The position numbers and the translations under genes were made by a program. Below the pieces are notes generated by a model, which did no database searches, was not told the DNA's origin, and was given only the letters and a program-made list of their open reading frames with translations. From Ferrimonas sp044433165 (GTDB lineage Bacteria > Pseudomonadota > Gammaproteobacteria > Enterobacterales > Shewanellaceae), in contig JAWXTX010000146.1 in NCBI GenBank assembly GCA_044433165.1, positions 1 through 5,831 on the forward strand: DNA of 5,831 nucleotides. The letters run 5' to 3'. Of the stretch, positions 1 through 5,820 are shown one piece after another (the stretch's first letter is position 1; every line of letters begins with the position of its first letter).

Positions 1-2
1 TT

Positions 3-1082
3 CAAAAAATTTATAACGACCGCCAAGCTATGGCTTCGGGCAGCAAACCGCTGGATTGGGGAATGGCAGAAACTTTAGCGTACGCCACCTTGTTGCATGA
101 TGGCTATCGGGTTCGGTTAACCGGTCAAGACACAGGGCGGGGGACGTTTTTCCACCGTCATGCCGTGCTACATAATCAAAAGAATGCCACAACTTATATG
201 CCACTGCGGCACATTAGCCCCAACCAAGGCGCGATTGAGATTTTTGATTCCGTATTATCTGAAGCCGCGGCCATGGCTTTTGAATATGGCTATGCCACCG
301 CAGAACCTTCGGGCTTAACCATTTGGGAAGCGCAGTTTGGCGACTTTGCCAATGGCGCTCAGGTTGTGATTGACCAATTCTTATCCTCTGGCGAACAAAA
401 ATGGGGGCGCTTATGTGGACTTACGTTGTTGTTGCCTCATGGCTATGAAGGCCAAGGTCCAGAGCACAGTTCTGCACGATTAGAGCGTTTTTTACAACTG
501 TGTGCCAATCACAACATGCAGGTTTGTGTGCCAACAACACCGGCGCAGGTTTACCATATGTTGCGTCGCCAAACCGTACGGCCTATGCGACGTCCGCTGG
601 TTGTTATGAGTCCTAAATCGCTATTGCGTCATCCTATGGCAGTATCGACCATGGATGAATTAGCCAATGGCACCTTTCAAAATGTAATTTCAGAAATCGA
701 TGAGCTAGATCCTGCCCAAATCACGCGTGTCGTCTTTTGCTCAGGCAAAGTGTATTACGAATTACTAGAACGTCGGCGCCAAGAGAAACTCACCAATATT
801 GTGATCATCCGAATTGAGCAGCTGTATCCGTTCCCAGCCACCGAGCTGGCAGAAGTATTACAACTGTATCAACATGTTACTGATTTTGTGTGGTGCCAAG
901 AAGAACCACAAAATCAAGGCGCGTGGTACTGCAGTCAGCACCACTTTTGGGCTGCCATTCCATCACAAGCACAGCTGACTTATGCCGGTCGCAGTGCTTC
1001 TGCTGCACCTGCGGTGGGGTACATCTCATTGCACAATACGCAGCAGCAAGCGCTCATCGAATCAGCGTTGAATTTGACCTAA
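3..1082 (+). CDS. sucA: 2-oxoglutarate dehydrogenase E1 component, C-terminal part (5' truncated by window edge)
   Basis: This is the thiamine-diphosphate-dependent E1 subunit of the cytoplasmic 2-oxoglutarate dehydrogenase complex. It decarboxylates 2-oxoglutarate and succinylates the lipoyl group of SucB. The frame is open to the left edge, and the codons before the first ATG (position 30) encode family sequence (IYNDRQAMASG), so that ATG is internal. The 359 residues seen correspond to the last 38% or so of a roughly 930-residue protein. Visible hallmarks are GQDTGRGTFFHRHA (about 124-165), LSE with the Glu codon at 261-263 (by family comparison the Glu that contacts the TPP aminopyrimidine), EAQFGDFANGAQ, and GPEHSSARLE with the His codon at 465-467 (equivalent to active-site His729 of E. 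coli). The C-terminal part carries RRPLVVMSPKSLLRHP, RIEQLYPFP and QEEPQNQGAW. It ends 25 nt before sucB, consistent with one transcript. Identification is secure; only the N-terminus is missing. Confidence 0.97.
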   Translation, partial: QKIYNDRQAMASGSKPLDWGMAETLAYATLLHDGYRVRLTGQDTGRGTFFHRHAVLHNQKNATTYMPLRHISPNQGAIEIFDSVLSEAAAMAFEYGYATAEPSGLTIWEAQFGDFANGAQVVIDQFLSSGEQKWGRLCGLTLLLPHGYEGQGPEHSSARLERFLQLCANHNMQVCVPTTPAQVYHMLRRQTVRPMRRPLVVMSPKSLLRHPMAVSTMDELANGTFQNVISEIDELDPAQITRVVFCSGKVYYELLERRRQEKLTNIVIIRIEQLYPFPATELAEVLQLYQHVTDFVWCQEEPQNQGAWYCSQHHFWAAIPSQAQLTYAGRSASAAPAVGYISLHNTQQQALIESALNLT

Positions 1083-1090
1083 GAATACAC

Positions 1091-1096
1091 AAAGGA
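1091..1096 (+). promoter_or_regulatory. Ribosome binding site of sucB
   Basis: AAAGGA lies in the 25-nt sucA-sucB gap, 11 nt before the ATG at 1108. The spacing is a little long, but this is the only purine-rich match to the 16S rRNA tail in the gap. It supports the start that gives a complete lipoyl domain. Confidence 0.6.
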
Positions 1097-1107
1097 CTGA
1101 ACAACTT

Positions 1108-2340
1108 ATGAGCATCGAAATTAAGGTTCCTGTCTTACCTGAATCGGTGGCCGATGCCTCCATTGCGACTTGGCACGTCCAACCCGGTGAAGCGGTAAGT
1201 CGTGATCAAAATTTAGTTGATATTGAAACCGATAAGGTTGTCTTGGAAGTGGTTGCCCCAGAAGATGGCCAAATTGCTGAAATTCTTCAAGGGGAAGGAC
1301 AAACGGTTCTCGCCGAGCAAGTGATTGCCAATTTTGTTGCTGGTGCTAAAGCTGGTCAAGAGATCGCAAAACCAGAAACGGCCGCTGCGCCAGCGCTGAA
1401 TATGATGCCTACCTCTAATGGTAATCATGCTACTGACAATATGGAGTTAAGCCCATCGGTGCGGCGCTTAATTGCAGAGCATGGTATTGATGCTACGGGT
1501 ATTTTAGGCAGTGGTGTCGGTGGCAGAATCACCAAGTCGGACGTGGAACGCAGCCTACATACTCGCGCAAATAACGCGTTGAATGGCCAAGTTGAAAATC
1601 CCTCGCAGGATGTAAAAGCACCGGCCGTCGCGCTTTCTGGACGTACTGAAAAACGGGTTCCGATGACGCGCCTGCGCAAGCGCATTGCCGAGCGATTATT
1701 GGAAGCGAAAAATGCCACCGCCATGCTCACTACATTTAACGAAGTGAATATGGCGCCAATCATGAATTTGCGAAAACAATACAAAGATATTTTTGAGCAG
1801 CGTCATGGGATCCGTTTAGGGTTTATGTCGTTTTATGTTAAAGCGGTGGTCGAAGCGTTAAAGCGTTACCCTGAAGTCAATGCATCCATTGATGGCGATG
1901 ATATTGTTTACCATAACTATTTTGACATTAGCATTGCCGTTTCAACCCCCCGAGGTTTAGTGACGCCGGTTCTGCGAGATGCCGATAAGTTATCTGTAGC
2001 CGAAGTGGAGCAGGGCATCAAAGAGCTGGCGGTTAAAGGCCAGCAAGGCAAGTTAACCGTAGACGAATTAACCGGTGGTAATTTTACCATTACCAATGGG
2101 GGCGTTTTTGGTTCTTTGATGTCGACGCCCATCATCAATCCACCTCAAAGTGCGATTTTAGGCATGCACGCCATTAAAGAGCGGCCGATAGCGGTGAATG
2201 GTGAGGTGTTAGTTCAGCCCATGATGTATTTGGCATTATCTTATGACCATCGCATCATTGATGGCCGAGAATCTGTGGGTTTCTTAGTTACTATCAAAGA
2301 GTTATTAGAAGATCCAACGCGCTTGTTGTTGGATATTTAA
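1108..2340 (+). CDS. sucB: Dihydrolipoamide succinyltransferase, E2 of 2-oxoglutarate dehydrogenase
   Basis: SucB is the E2 core of the 2-oxoglutarate dehydrogenase complex. It carries the succinyl group on a swinging lipoyl arm and transfers it to CoA. The 410 residues show the standard E2 order. One lipoyl domain spans about 1-76, with IETDKVVLEV and lipoyl-lysine K43. A short Ala/Pro/Asn-rich linker follows. The peripheral subunit-binding domain is at about 114-150 (LSPSVRRLIAEHGID, GVGGRITKSDV). A second linker precedes the acyltransferase domain from about 183 (RVPMTRLRKRIAERLLEA). The active site is SYDHRIIDGRE, with catalytic H381 and D385, and GGNFTITNGG at 323-332 is also conserved. 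The C-terminus (VTIKELLEDPTRLLLDI) is typical of SucB rather than of the pyruvate dehydrogenase E2. There is only one lipoyl domain, as in E. coli SucB. Neighbouring sucA and sucC confirm the assignment. Confidence 0.98.
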   Translation: MSIEIKVPVLPESVADASIATWHVQPGEAVSRDQNLVDIETDKVVLEVVAPEDGQIAEILQGEGQTVLAEQVIANFVAGAKAGQEIAKPETAAAPALNMMPTSNGNHATDNMELSPSVRRLIAEHGIDATGILGSGVGGRITKSDVERSLHTRANNALNGQVENPSQDVKAPAVALSGRTEKRVPMTRLRKRIAERLLEAKNATAMLTTFNEVNMAPIMNLRKQYKDIFEQRHGIRLGFMSFYVKAVVEALKRYPEVNASIDGDDIVYHNYFDISIAVSTPRGLVTPVLRDADKLSVAEVEQGIKELAVKGQQGKLTVDELTGGNFTITNGGVFGSLMSTPIINPPQSAILGMHAIKERPIAVNGEVLVQPMMYLALSYDHRIIDGRESVGFLVTIKELLEDPTRLLLDI

Positions 2341-2373
2341 CGTTGGGTGAATCATCATCCGCCGCCTCTGAAT

Positions 2374-2391
2374 ATTATCAGGGCCGATAAT
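2374..2391 (+). repeat. Short inverted repeat in the sucB-sucC gap
   Basis: ATTATC at 2374-2379 and GATAAT at 2386-2391 can form a 6-bp AT-rich stem with a 6-nt loop. AATCATCA also occurs twice in the same 76-nt gap (2350-2357 and 2389-2396). No T-tract follows, so this is not a terminator. It could be a weak RNA structure or processing site between the E2 and succinyl-CoA synthetase genes, or chance. Confidence 0.35.
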
Positions 2392-2416
2392 CATCAATGC
2401 ACAAACGGACTAACTT

Positions 2417-3583
2417 ATGAATTTGCACGAGTACCAAGCAAAACAAATCTTTGCGGAATATGGCTTGCCAGTTTCCAAAGGTTATGCCTGTGCCACTCCA
2501 GAAGAAGCGGTTGCTGCTGCCCAGCGAATCGATGATGAAAAATGGGTAGTGAAATGCCAAGTACATGCCGGTGGTCGAGGTAAAGCCGGTGGCGTTAAAT
2601 TGGCGTCGAGCACGGCTGAAATTCACGCCTTTGCAGAACAATGGTTGGGTAAACCCTTAGTAACCTACCAAACTGATGCTAATGGCCAGCCAGTAAGCAA
2701 AATTTTAGTGGAAGCGTGTACTGATATCGCCAAAGAGCTGTATTTAGGGGCCGTTGTGGATCGCGCCAGTCAGCGAGTGGTATTTATGGCCTCGACGGAA
2801 GGCGGGGTAGATATCGAGAAAGTTGCAGAACAAACCCCTGAGCTCATTCATAAAATGGCGCTCGATCCATTGGTTGGGCCGCAGCCATACCAAGGCCGTG
2901 AGCTGGCGTTTAAATTGGGCTTAACCGGCGAACAAATAAAGCAGTTTGTGCAAATCTTTATGGGGCTAGGGCAAATGTTCTTAGACAAAGATTTCGCATT
3001 GCTCGAAATCAACCCACTGGTGATCACTGCCGCAGGCGATTTACTCTGCTTAGATGGCAAAATTAATATTGATGCCAATGCCTTGTATCGCCAGCCTAAG
3101 CTGAGAGCCATGCACGATCCTTCCCAAGAAGATGAGCGCGAAGCGCATGCGGCGCAGTGGGAGCTGAACTATGTCGCATTGGATGGCAACATCGGTTGCA
3201 TGGTCAATGGCGCTGGTTTGGCCATGGGCACAATGGACATCGTGAATTTACACGGTGGTAGCCCTGCCAACTTTTTGGATGTGGGCGGTGGCGCAACCAA
3301 AGAGCGCGTGACAGAAGCGTTCAAAATTATTTTATCAGACAGCAACGTAAAAGCCGTTTTGGTGAACATTTTCGGCGGCATTGTTCGCTGTGATTTGATT
3401 GCCGAAGGGGTGATAGGCGCCGTGGCCGAAGTGGGCGTTACCGTTCCTGTTGTGGTGCGTTTAGAAGGTAATAATGCCGAACTGGGCATCCAAGTATTGG
3501 CTGAGTCGGGCTTAAATATTATCGCAGCTACCAGTTTAACCGATGCGGCGCAACGCGTGGTCGCTGCCGCGGAGGGCAAATAA
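2417..3583 (+). CDS. sucC: Succinyl-CoA synthetase beta subunit (ADP-forming type)
   Basis: SucC is the nucleotide-binding beta subunit of succinyl-CoA synthetase, which with SucD converts succinyl-CoA, ADP/GDP and phosphate to succinate, CoA and ATP/GTP. At 388 residues it matches the E. coli subunit length. The N-terminal ATP-grasp domain begins MNLHEYQAKQIFAEYG and contains VVKCQVHAGGRGKAGGVK with K46 and G53-R54-G55. Metal-ligand positions known from E. coli are kept: N199 in LLEINPLV and D213 in CLDGK. The C-terminal ligase/CoA-type domain contains NGAGLAMGTMD (N264), a glycine-rich stretch in ANFLDVGGGATKERV, and FGGIVRCDLIA. Residue 20 is Ser, where I recall Pro in the ATP-preferring E. 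coli enzyme and Gln in GTP-specific animal subunits. The start is preceded by only a weak Shine-Dalgarno match (CGGA, 2406-2409). The gene abuts sucD. Confidence 0.98.
   Translation: MNLHEYQAKQIFAEYGLPVSKGYACATPEEAVAAAQRIDDEKWVVKCQVHAGGRGKAGGVKLASSTAEIHAFAEQWLGKPLVTYQTDANGQPVSKILVEACTDIAKELYLGAVVDRASQRVVFMASTEGGVDIEKVAEQTPELIHKMALDPLVGPQPYQGRELAFKLGLTGEQIKQFVQIFMGLGQMFLDKDFALLEINPLVITAAGDLLCLDGKINIDANALYRQPKLRAMHDPSQEDEREAHAAQWELNYVALDGNIGCMVNGAGLAMGTMDIVNLHGGSPANFLDVGGGATKERVTEAFKIILSDSNVKAVLVNIFGGIVRCDLIAEGVIGAVAEVGVTVPVVVRLEGNNAELGIQVLAESGLNIIAATSLTDAAQRVVAAAEGK
3571..3576 (+). promoter_or_regulatory. Strong ribosome binding site of sucD inside the sucC 3' end
   Basis: GGAGGG lies within the last codons of sucC, 7 nt before the sucD ATG at 3584. 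The sucC stop TAA (3581-3583) directly touches that ATG. Ribosomes ending on sucC therefore finish at the sucD start, which favours translational coupling and balanced production of the two subunits of the alpha2beta2 enzyme. Confidence 0.8.
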
Positions 3584-4453
3584 ATGAGCATTTTAATTAA
3601 TAAAGACACCAAAGTAATTTGCCAAGGGTTTACCGGCGGCCAAGGTACTTTCCATTCCGAACAAGCCATTGCGTATGGTACGCAAATGGTAGGGGGCGTT
3701 TCACCGGGTAAAGGGGGCAGCACCCATTTAGGTTTGCCTGTTTTTAATACGGTACGTGAAGCCGTTGAGGCAACGGGCGCAACCGCATCGGTGATTTACG
3801 TGCCTGCACCATTTTGCAAAGACGCCATTTTAGAAGCCATTGATGCTGGCATTAAACTGATTGTGACCATCACCGAAGGGATCCCAACGTTAGATATGTT
3901 GGCGGTAAAGGTGAAACTCGACCAGGCTGGCGTGCGAATGATAGGCCCTAATTGCCCAGGCGTTATTACCCCTGGAGAGTGTAAAATTGGCATTATGCCC
4001 GGTCACATCCACTTACCTGGCAAAATCGGCATCGTGTCTCGCTCGGGCACGTTAACTTATGAAGCAGTGAAGCAAACTACGGATGAAGGCTTTGGCCAGT
4101 CAACGTGCGTTGGCATTGGCGGAGACCCAATCCCTGGCTCAAATTTCATTGATATTTTAGCGATGTTTCAAAATGATCCACAAACCGAAGCAATTGTGAT
4201 GATTGGTGAAATTGGTGGCACCGCGGAAGAAGAAGCAGCAGCGTACATCAAAGCCAATGTGACTAAGCCTGTGGTGTCCTATATCGCAGGGGTAACCGCA
4301 CCGGCCGGCAAACGGATGGGACACGCTGGCGCCATTATTTCTGGTGGTAAAGGTACTGCAGAAGATAAATTTCAAGCTCTAGAGGATGCTGGGGTTCGAA
4401 CCGTAAAATCATTGGCTGAGATCGGCAGTGCATTGCGTGAATTGATCGGTTAA
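3584..4453 (+). CDS. sucD: Succinyl-CoA synthetase alpha subunit
   Basis: SucD is the CoA-binding, phosphohistidine-carrying subunit of succinyl-CoA synthetase and partners with SucC. Its 289 residues equal the E. coli length. An N-terminal Rossmann-type CoA-binding domain is marked by VICQGFTGGQGTFHS (about 11-25) and by PGKGGSTHLGLPVFNTV. GPNCPGVITPGECKIG (121-136) is the strongly conserved family block. VSRSGTLTYEA and GIGGDPIPGSNFID follow in the ligase domain. The phosphorylated histidine is H247 in GHAGAIISGGKGTA, equivalent to His246 of E. coli when the initiator Met is not counted. The start follows the sucC stop immediately and has a strong ribosome binding site. The gene is the last of the operon, with a terminator 36 nt after its stop codon. 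Confidence 0.98.
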   Translation: MSILINKDTKVICQGFTGGQGTFHSEQAIAYGTQMVGGVSPGKGGSTHLGLPVFNTVREAVEATGATASVIYVPAPFCKDAILEAIDAGIKLIVTITEGIPTLDMLAVKVKLDQAGVRMIGPNCPGVITPGECKIGIMPGHIHLPGKIGIVSRSGTLTYEAVKQTTDEGFGQSTCVGIGGDPIPGSNFIDILAMFQNDPQTEAIVMIGEIGGTAEEEAAAYIKANVTKPVVSYIAGVTAPAGKRMGHAGAIISGGKGTAEDKFQALEDAGVRTVKSLAEIGSALRELIG

Positions 4454-4459
4454 TCAGCC

Positions 4460-4543
4460 ACCGCCATTACGGGTGCTCATTTTATTACGCCGAGGCTTGC
4501 CTCGGCTTTTTTGTGGCTTAAAACGAGACCAGCTAATGGCGGT
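4460..4543. repeat. Long imperfect palindrome enclosing the suc operon terminator
   Basis: Four nested blocks pair across this 84-nt stretch. ACCGCCATTA (4460-4469) pairs with TAATGGCGGT (4534-4543), 10 bp perfect. GGT and CTC (4472-4474, 4476-4478, one bulged G) pair with GAGACC (4525-4530). TTTTA (4480-4484) pairs with TAAAA (4519-4523). GCCGAGGC (4489-4496) pairs with GCCTCGGC (4499-4506), the terminator stem. This is about 29 bp of symmetry around one centre, far more than a terminator needs. I see no direct target-site duplication at its ends. It may be a multi-stem 3' RNA structure or a decayed palindromic repeat element; I cannot tell which. Confidence 0.7.
4489..4512 (+). terminator. 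Intrinsic terminator of the suc operon
   Basis: GCCGAGGC, TT, GCCTCGGC (4489-4506) form a GC-rich stem, best drawn as 7 bp capped by a CTTG tetraloop. Six T residues (4507-4512) follow directly. It starts 36 nt after the sucD stop codon and is oriented to end + strand transcription. The opposite strand has no T-tract next to the stem, so it is one-directional. Confidence 0.93.
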
Positions 4544-4688
4544 TCATTCCGATATAACTGGCCGATAACGGCTTGTGTTTGCATCCGCCATCGCACGGCA
4601 TCAGTGAGGGCGCTATAAGTGAATGCGCAATTTCCCATCAGAACTGTCTAAGCTGTGCTTACCAGGCATTGAGGTTACGGAGCATGGG
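4544..4688 (+). other. Leader region between the suc terminator palindrome and the acylphosphatase start
   Basis: This non-coding stretch should contain the acylphosphatase promoter, because a strong terminator lies just upstream. The best -10-like element is TATAAG (4614-4619), five of six matches to consensus, but no convincing -35 lies 16-18 nt before it and it lacks an extended TG. If used, transcription would start near 4626, after the ATG at 4623 and before the ATG at 4689. CCGCCAT recurs here (4585-4591), the same heptamer as in the left arm of the palindrome. Nothing else is recognisable. Confidence 0.3.
4678..4682 (+). promoter_or_regulatory. Ribosome binding site deciding the acylphosphatase start
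   Basis: CGGAG lies 6 nt before the ATG at 4689, with a further GAGG at 4671-4674. The spacing is good and the resulting protein has the family's usual length. This favours 4689 over the upstream in-frame ATG at 4623, whose nearest purine-rich stretch (GAGGG, 4606-4610) is 12 nt away. Confidence 0.6.
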
Positions 4689-4967
4689 ATGAAACAGTTA
4701 ATGGCTCGTATTTCAGGTCGAGTGCAAGGGGTGTGGTTTCGAGCCACTACCCAGCGTCAAGCTCAAGCATTAGGGATAACGGGTTATGTTCGTAATTTAA
4801 CCGATGGGCGTGTTGAGATCTTAGCGCAAGGCGGAGATCAAGCGGTAGATACATTGATGGACTGGGCTCATCATGGGCCAGCAACGGCCAGCGTTGATGA
4901 GGTGCTCATCAGCGATTATGACGGCAGCGATTTGTATCTGGATTTTGAGATCAGTGATGAAGGGTAG
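4689..4967 (+). CDS. yccX: Acylphosphatase (YccX/AcyP family)
   Basis: This is a small cytoplasmic enzyme of the acylphosphatase family, which hydrolyses the carboxyl-phosphate bond of acyl phosphates. From ATG 4689 the product is 92 residues, the normal family length. Both family signatures are visible: ISGRVQGVWFR (8-18), with phosphate-binding R18, and GYVRNLTDGRVEILAQG (32-48), with catalytic N36. The rest fits the alpha/beta sandwich fold, including the block QAVDTLMDWAHHGPATASVDEV. An in-frame ATG at 4623 would add 22 residues with no family resemblance, and ATG 4701 would give 88 residues; 4689 is preferred on length and ribosome binding site. The gene follows the suc operon in the same direction but behind a strong terminator, so it probably has its own promoter. 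It converges on csiV. Its physiological substrate is not known from the sequence. Confidence 0.92.
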   Translation: MKQLMARISGRVQGVWFRATTQRQAQALGITGYVRNLTDGRVEILAQGGDQAVDTLMDWAHHGPATASVDEVLISDYDGSDLYLDFEISDEG

Positions 4968-4992
4968 CTCGTACCTATAGATGGCACGAGCT
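4966..4992. terminator. Hairpin between convergent genes, terminator-like but without T-tract
   Basis: AGCTCGT (4966-4972) and ACGAGCT (4986-4992) form a perfect 7-bp stem. After one mismatch, CC (4974-4975) pairs with GG (4983-4984), leaving a 7-nt loop. The stem begins inside the TAG stop of the acylphosphatase gene and ends 8 nt before the csiV stop. Neither strand has a run of T after it. It may act as a 3' stabilising hairpin or a weak two-way terminator for both genes. Confidence 0.45.
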
Positions 4993-4999
4993 GGGTGGG

Positions 5000-5809
5000 T
5001 TACATCCGTCGAATTTGCATAATCACTCCAATTTCTGGGTGATCAAAGTAGTGCACTTCGTTACTGCGCACACGGCGGCGTTGATCCATAACAATGGTGG
5101 CTAAGTAGGGATGCGTTTGCGTGACCGGAATGGGCATCGCTCCATCGTTTAGCAGTGTATTAACATTATTGCTGTTTTGATTAAAAGCGCTTTGGTCAGC
5201 ATTGGCGCTGCGCATTGGTGCTGGCAAGGTGGTACGTTCATCCAATTGAATGGTTCGCTCTCCTATACGACGATAACCAAGCTTTAAATCAATATGCAGA
5301 TAATGATTTAAAGAGATGGTCACCAGCCCATCGAGTTCGCGTACTGGGCCATAGCTTTCAAAAGACTCAACAACTTGAGTTTCATCCTCTGGTGCGGCTG
5401 GCATGGGTAGATCTGCGCTCATCCGCTGTGCCAGTTCAAGTGGTTGGCCATCAAAGGCGAAGCGCTGAGTGTAATTTTGACCACCAACAACTCGTAATGG
5501 CTGAGCGCTGTTGCGCCCCACTACGCGCATCTGCCAACCTTGATGGCTTAAGATCTGGCTGCCATTGCTGCGCAGCTGGCTTATCTGGTTATGAAAGCGT
5601 AAACGACCACTGCTCAGCGGGCGAAAATTTGCTCGAGCTGCAGTTAATGAACCGCCGGCACGACCATCAATCGGTGCTTGATGATCCGGCCAGGGTTCTG
5701 AACCATGGGAAGGCTGGGTAAAGACAACCATCTCTACTTCAAACCACGAAGAAGCGAGAGCTGGATGGCTGCATAGCAACAACAGCAGTGCAAAACTCTT
5801 TTTAATCAA
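5000..5809 (-). CDS. csiV: CsiV-family peptidoglycan-binding periplasmic protein, TTG start
   Basis: This is an exported envelope protein. In Vibrio cholerae the family member CsiV binds peptidoglycan and is needed for PBP1A/LpoA-dependent cell wall synthesis; that role is inferred here. The 269 residues start with a signal peptide: MIKK, a hydrophobic core SFALLLLLC, then a signal peptidase I site ALA (17-19), with maturation before SSWFEVE. Family features are the N-terminal WFEVEMVVFTQ (22-32), the central SHQGWQMRVVGRNSAQPLRVVGG (88-110), LDGLVTISLNHYLHIDLKLGYR (159-180) and the C-terminal YFDHPEIGVIMQIRR (254-268). A polar Asn/Ser/Gln-rich stretch (about 201-218) looks like a loop. The start codon reads TTG. 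No in-frame ATG lies between it and an in-frame TAA upstream, and the first internal Met (residue 27) would remove the signal peptide. The upstream neighbour on this strand is outside the window; in relatives I recall mfd nearby, but this cannot be checked here. Confidence 0.85.
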   Translation of the reverse strand: MIKKSFALLLLLCSHPALASSWFEVEMVVFTQPSHGSEPWPDHQAPIDGRAGGSLTAARANFRPLSSGRLRFHNQISQLRSNGSQILSHQGWQMRVVGRNSAQPLRVVGGQNYTQRFAFDGQPLELAQRMSADLPMPAAPEDETQVVESFESYGPVRELDGLVTISLNHYLHIDLKLGYRRIGERTIQLDERTTLPAPMRSANADQSAFNQNSNNVNTLLNDGAMPIPVTQTHPYLATIVMDQRRRVRSNEVHYFDHPEIGVIMQIRRM

Positions 5810-5816
5810 TTTTTTA

Positions 5817-5820
5817 TCCC
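5817..5820 (-). promoter_or_regulatory. Probable ribosome binding site of csiV (TTG start)
   Basis: Read on the - strand, GGGA lies 7 nt before the TTG at 5809, separated by an A-rich spacer. The match to a Shine-Dalgarno sequence is short but well placed. Together with the signal peptide it supports initiation at TTG. The opposite-strand bases up to the right edge are too few to show a promoter. Confidence 0.45.

Noticed and set aside
30..32. ATG as a true start of the first gene
   Set aside because: The frame continues open to the left edge with conserved SucA residues, so this Met is internal to a truncated sucA.
1425..1784. 119-codon open frame on the - strand inside sucB
   Set aside because: It is antisense to the linker and catalytic parts of SucB, with no plausible ribosome binding or domain support.
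2343..2378. Possible internal promoter for sucC (TTGGGT and TATTAT)
   Set aside because: The two hexamers are about 24 nt apart, too far for a sigma-70 promoter, and both are imperfect.
3169..3723. 184-codon open frame on the - strand across the sucC-sucD junction
   Set aside because: It lies fully antisense to two confidently identified genes, its product has low-complexity Pro/Thr/Ser/Ala-rich sequence typical of a shadow frame, and no family resemblance is seen.
3862..3875. CRP-like half-sites (TGTGA and TCACC) in sucD
   Set aside because: The spacing is wrong for a CRP site and the sequence lies inside a conserved coding region.
4460..4543. Palindrome as an intact miniature transposable element
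   Set aside because: Immediate flanks (GCC on the left, TCA on the right) show no target-site duplication, and no other copy occurs in the window.
4623..4688. 22-residue N-terminal extension of the acylphosphatase from the upstream ATG
   Set aside because: The extension has no family resemblance or signal-peptide character, and the ATG at 4689 has a better-spaced ribosome binding site and gives the standard 92 residues. It is not fully excluded.
5215..5721. 168-codon open frame on the + strand opposite csiV
   Set aside because: csiV on the other strand has a signal peptide and family motifs. The + frame product shows no recognisable domain.
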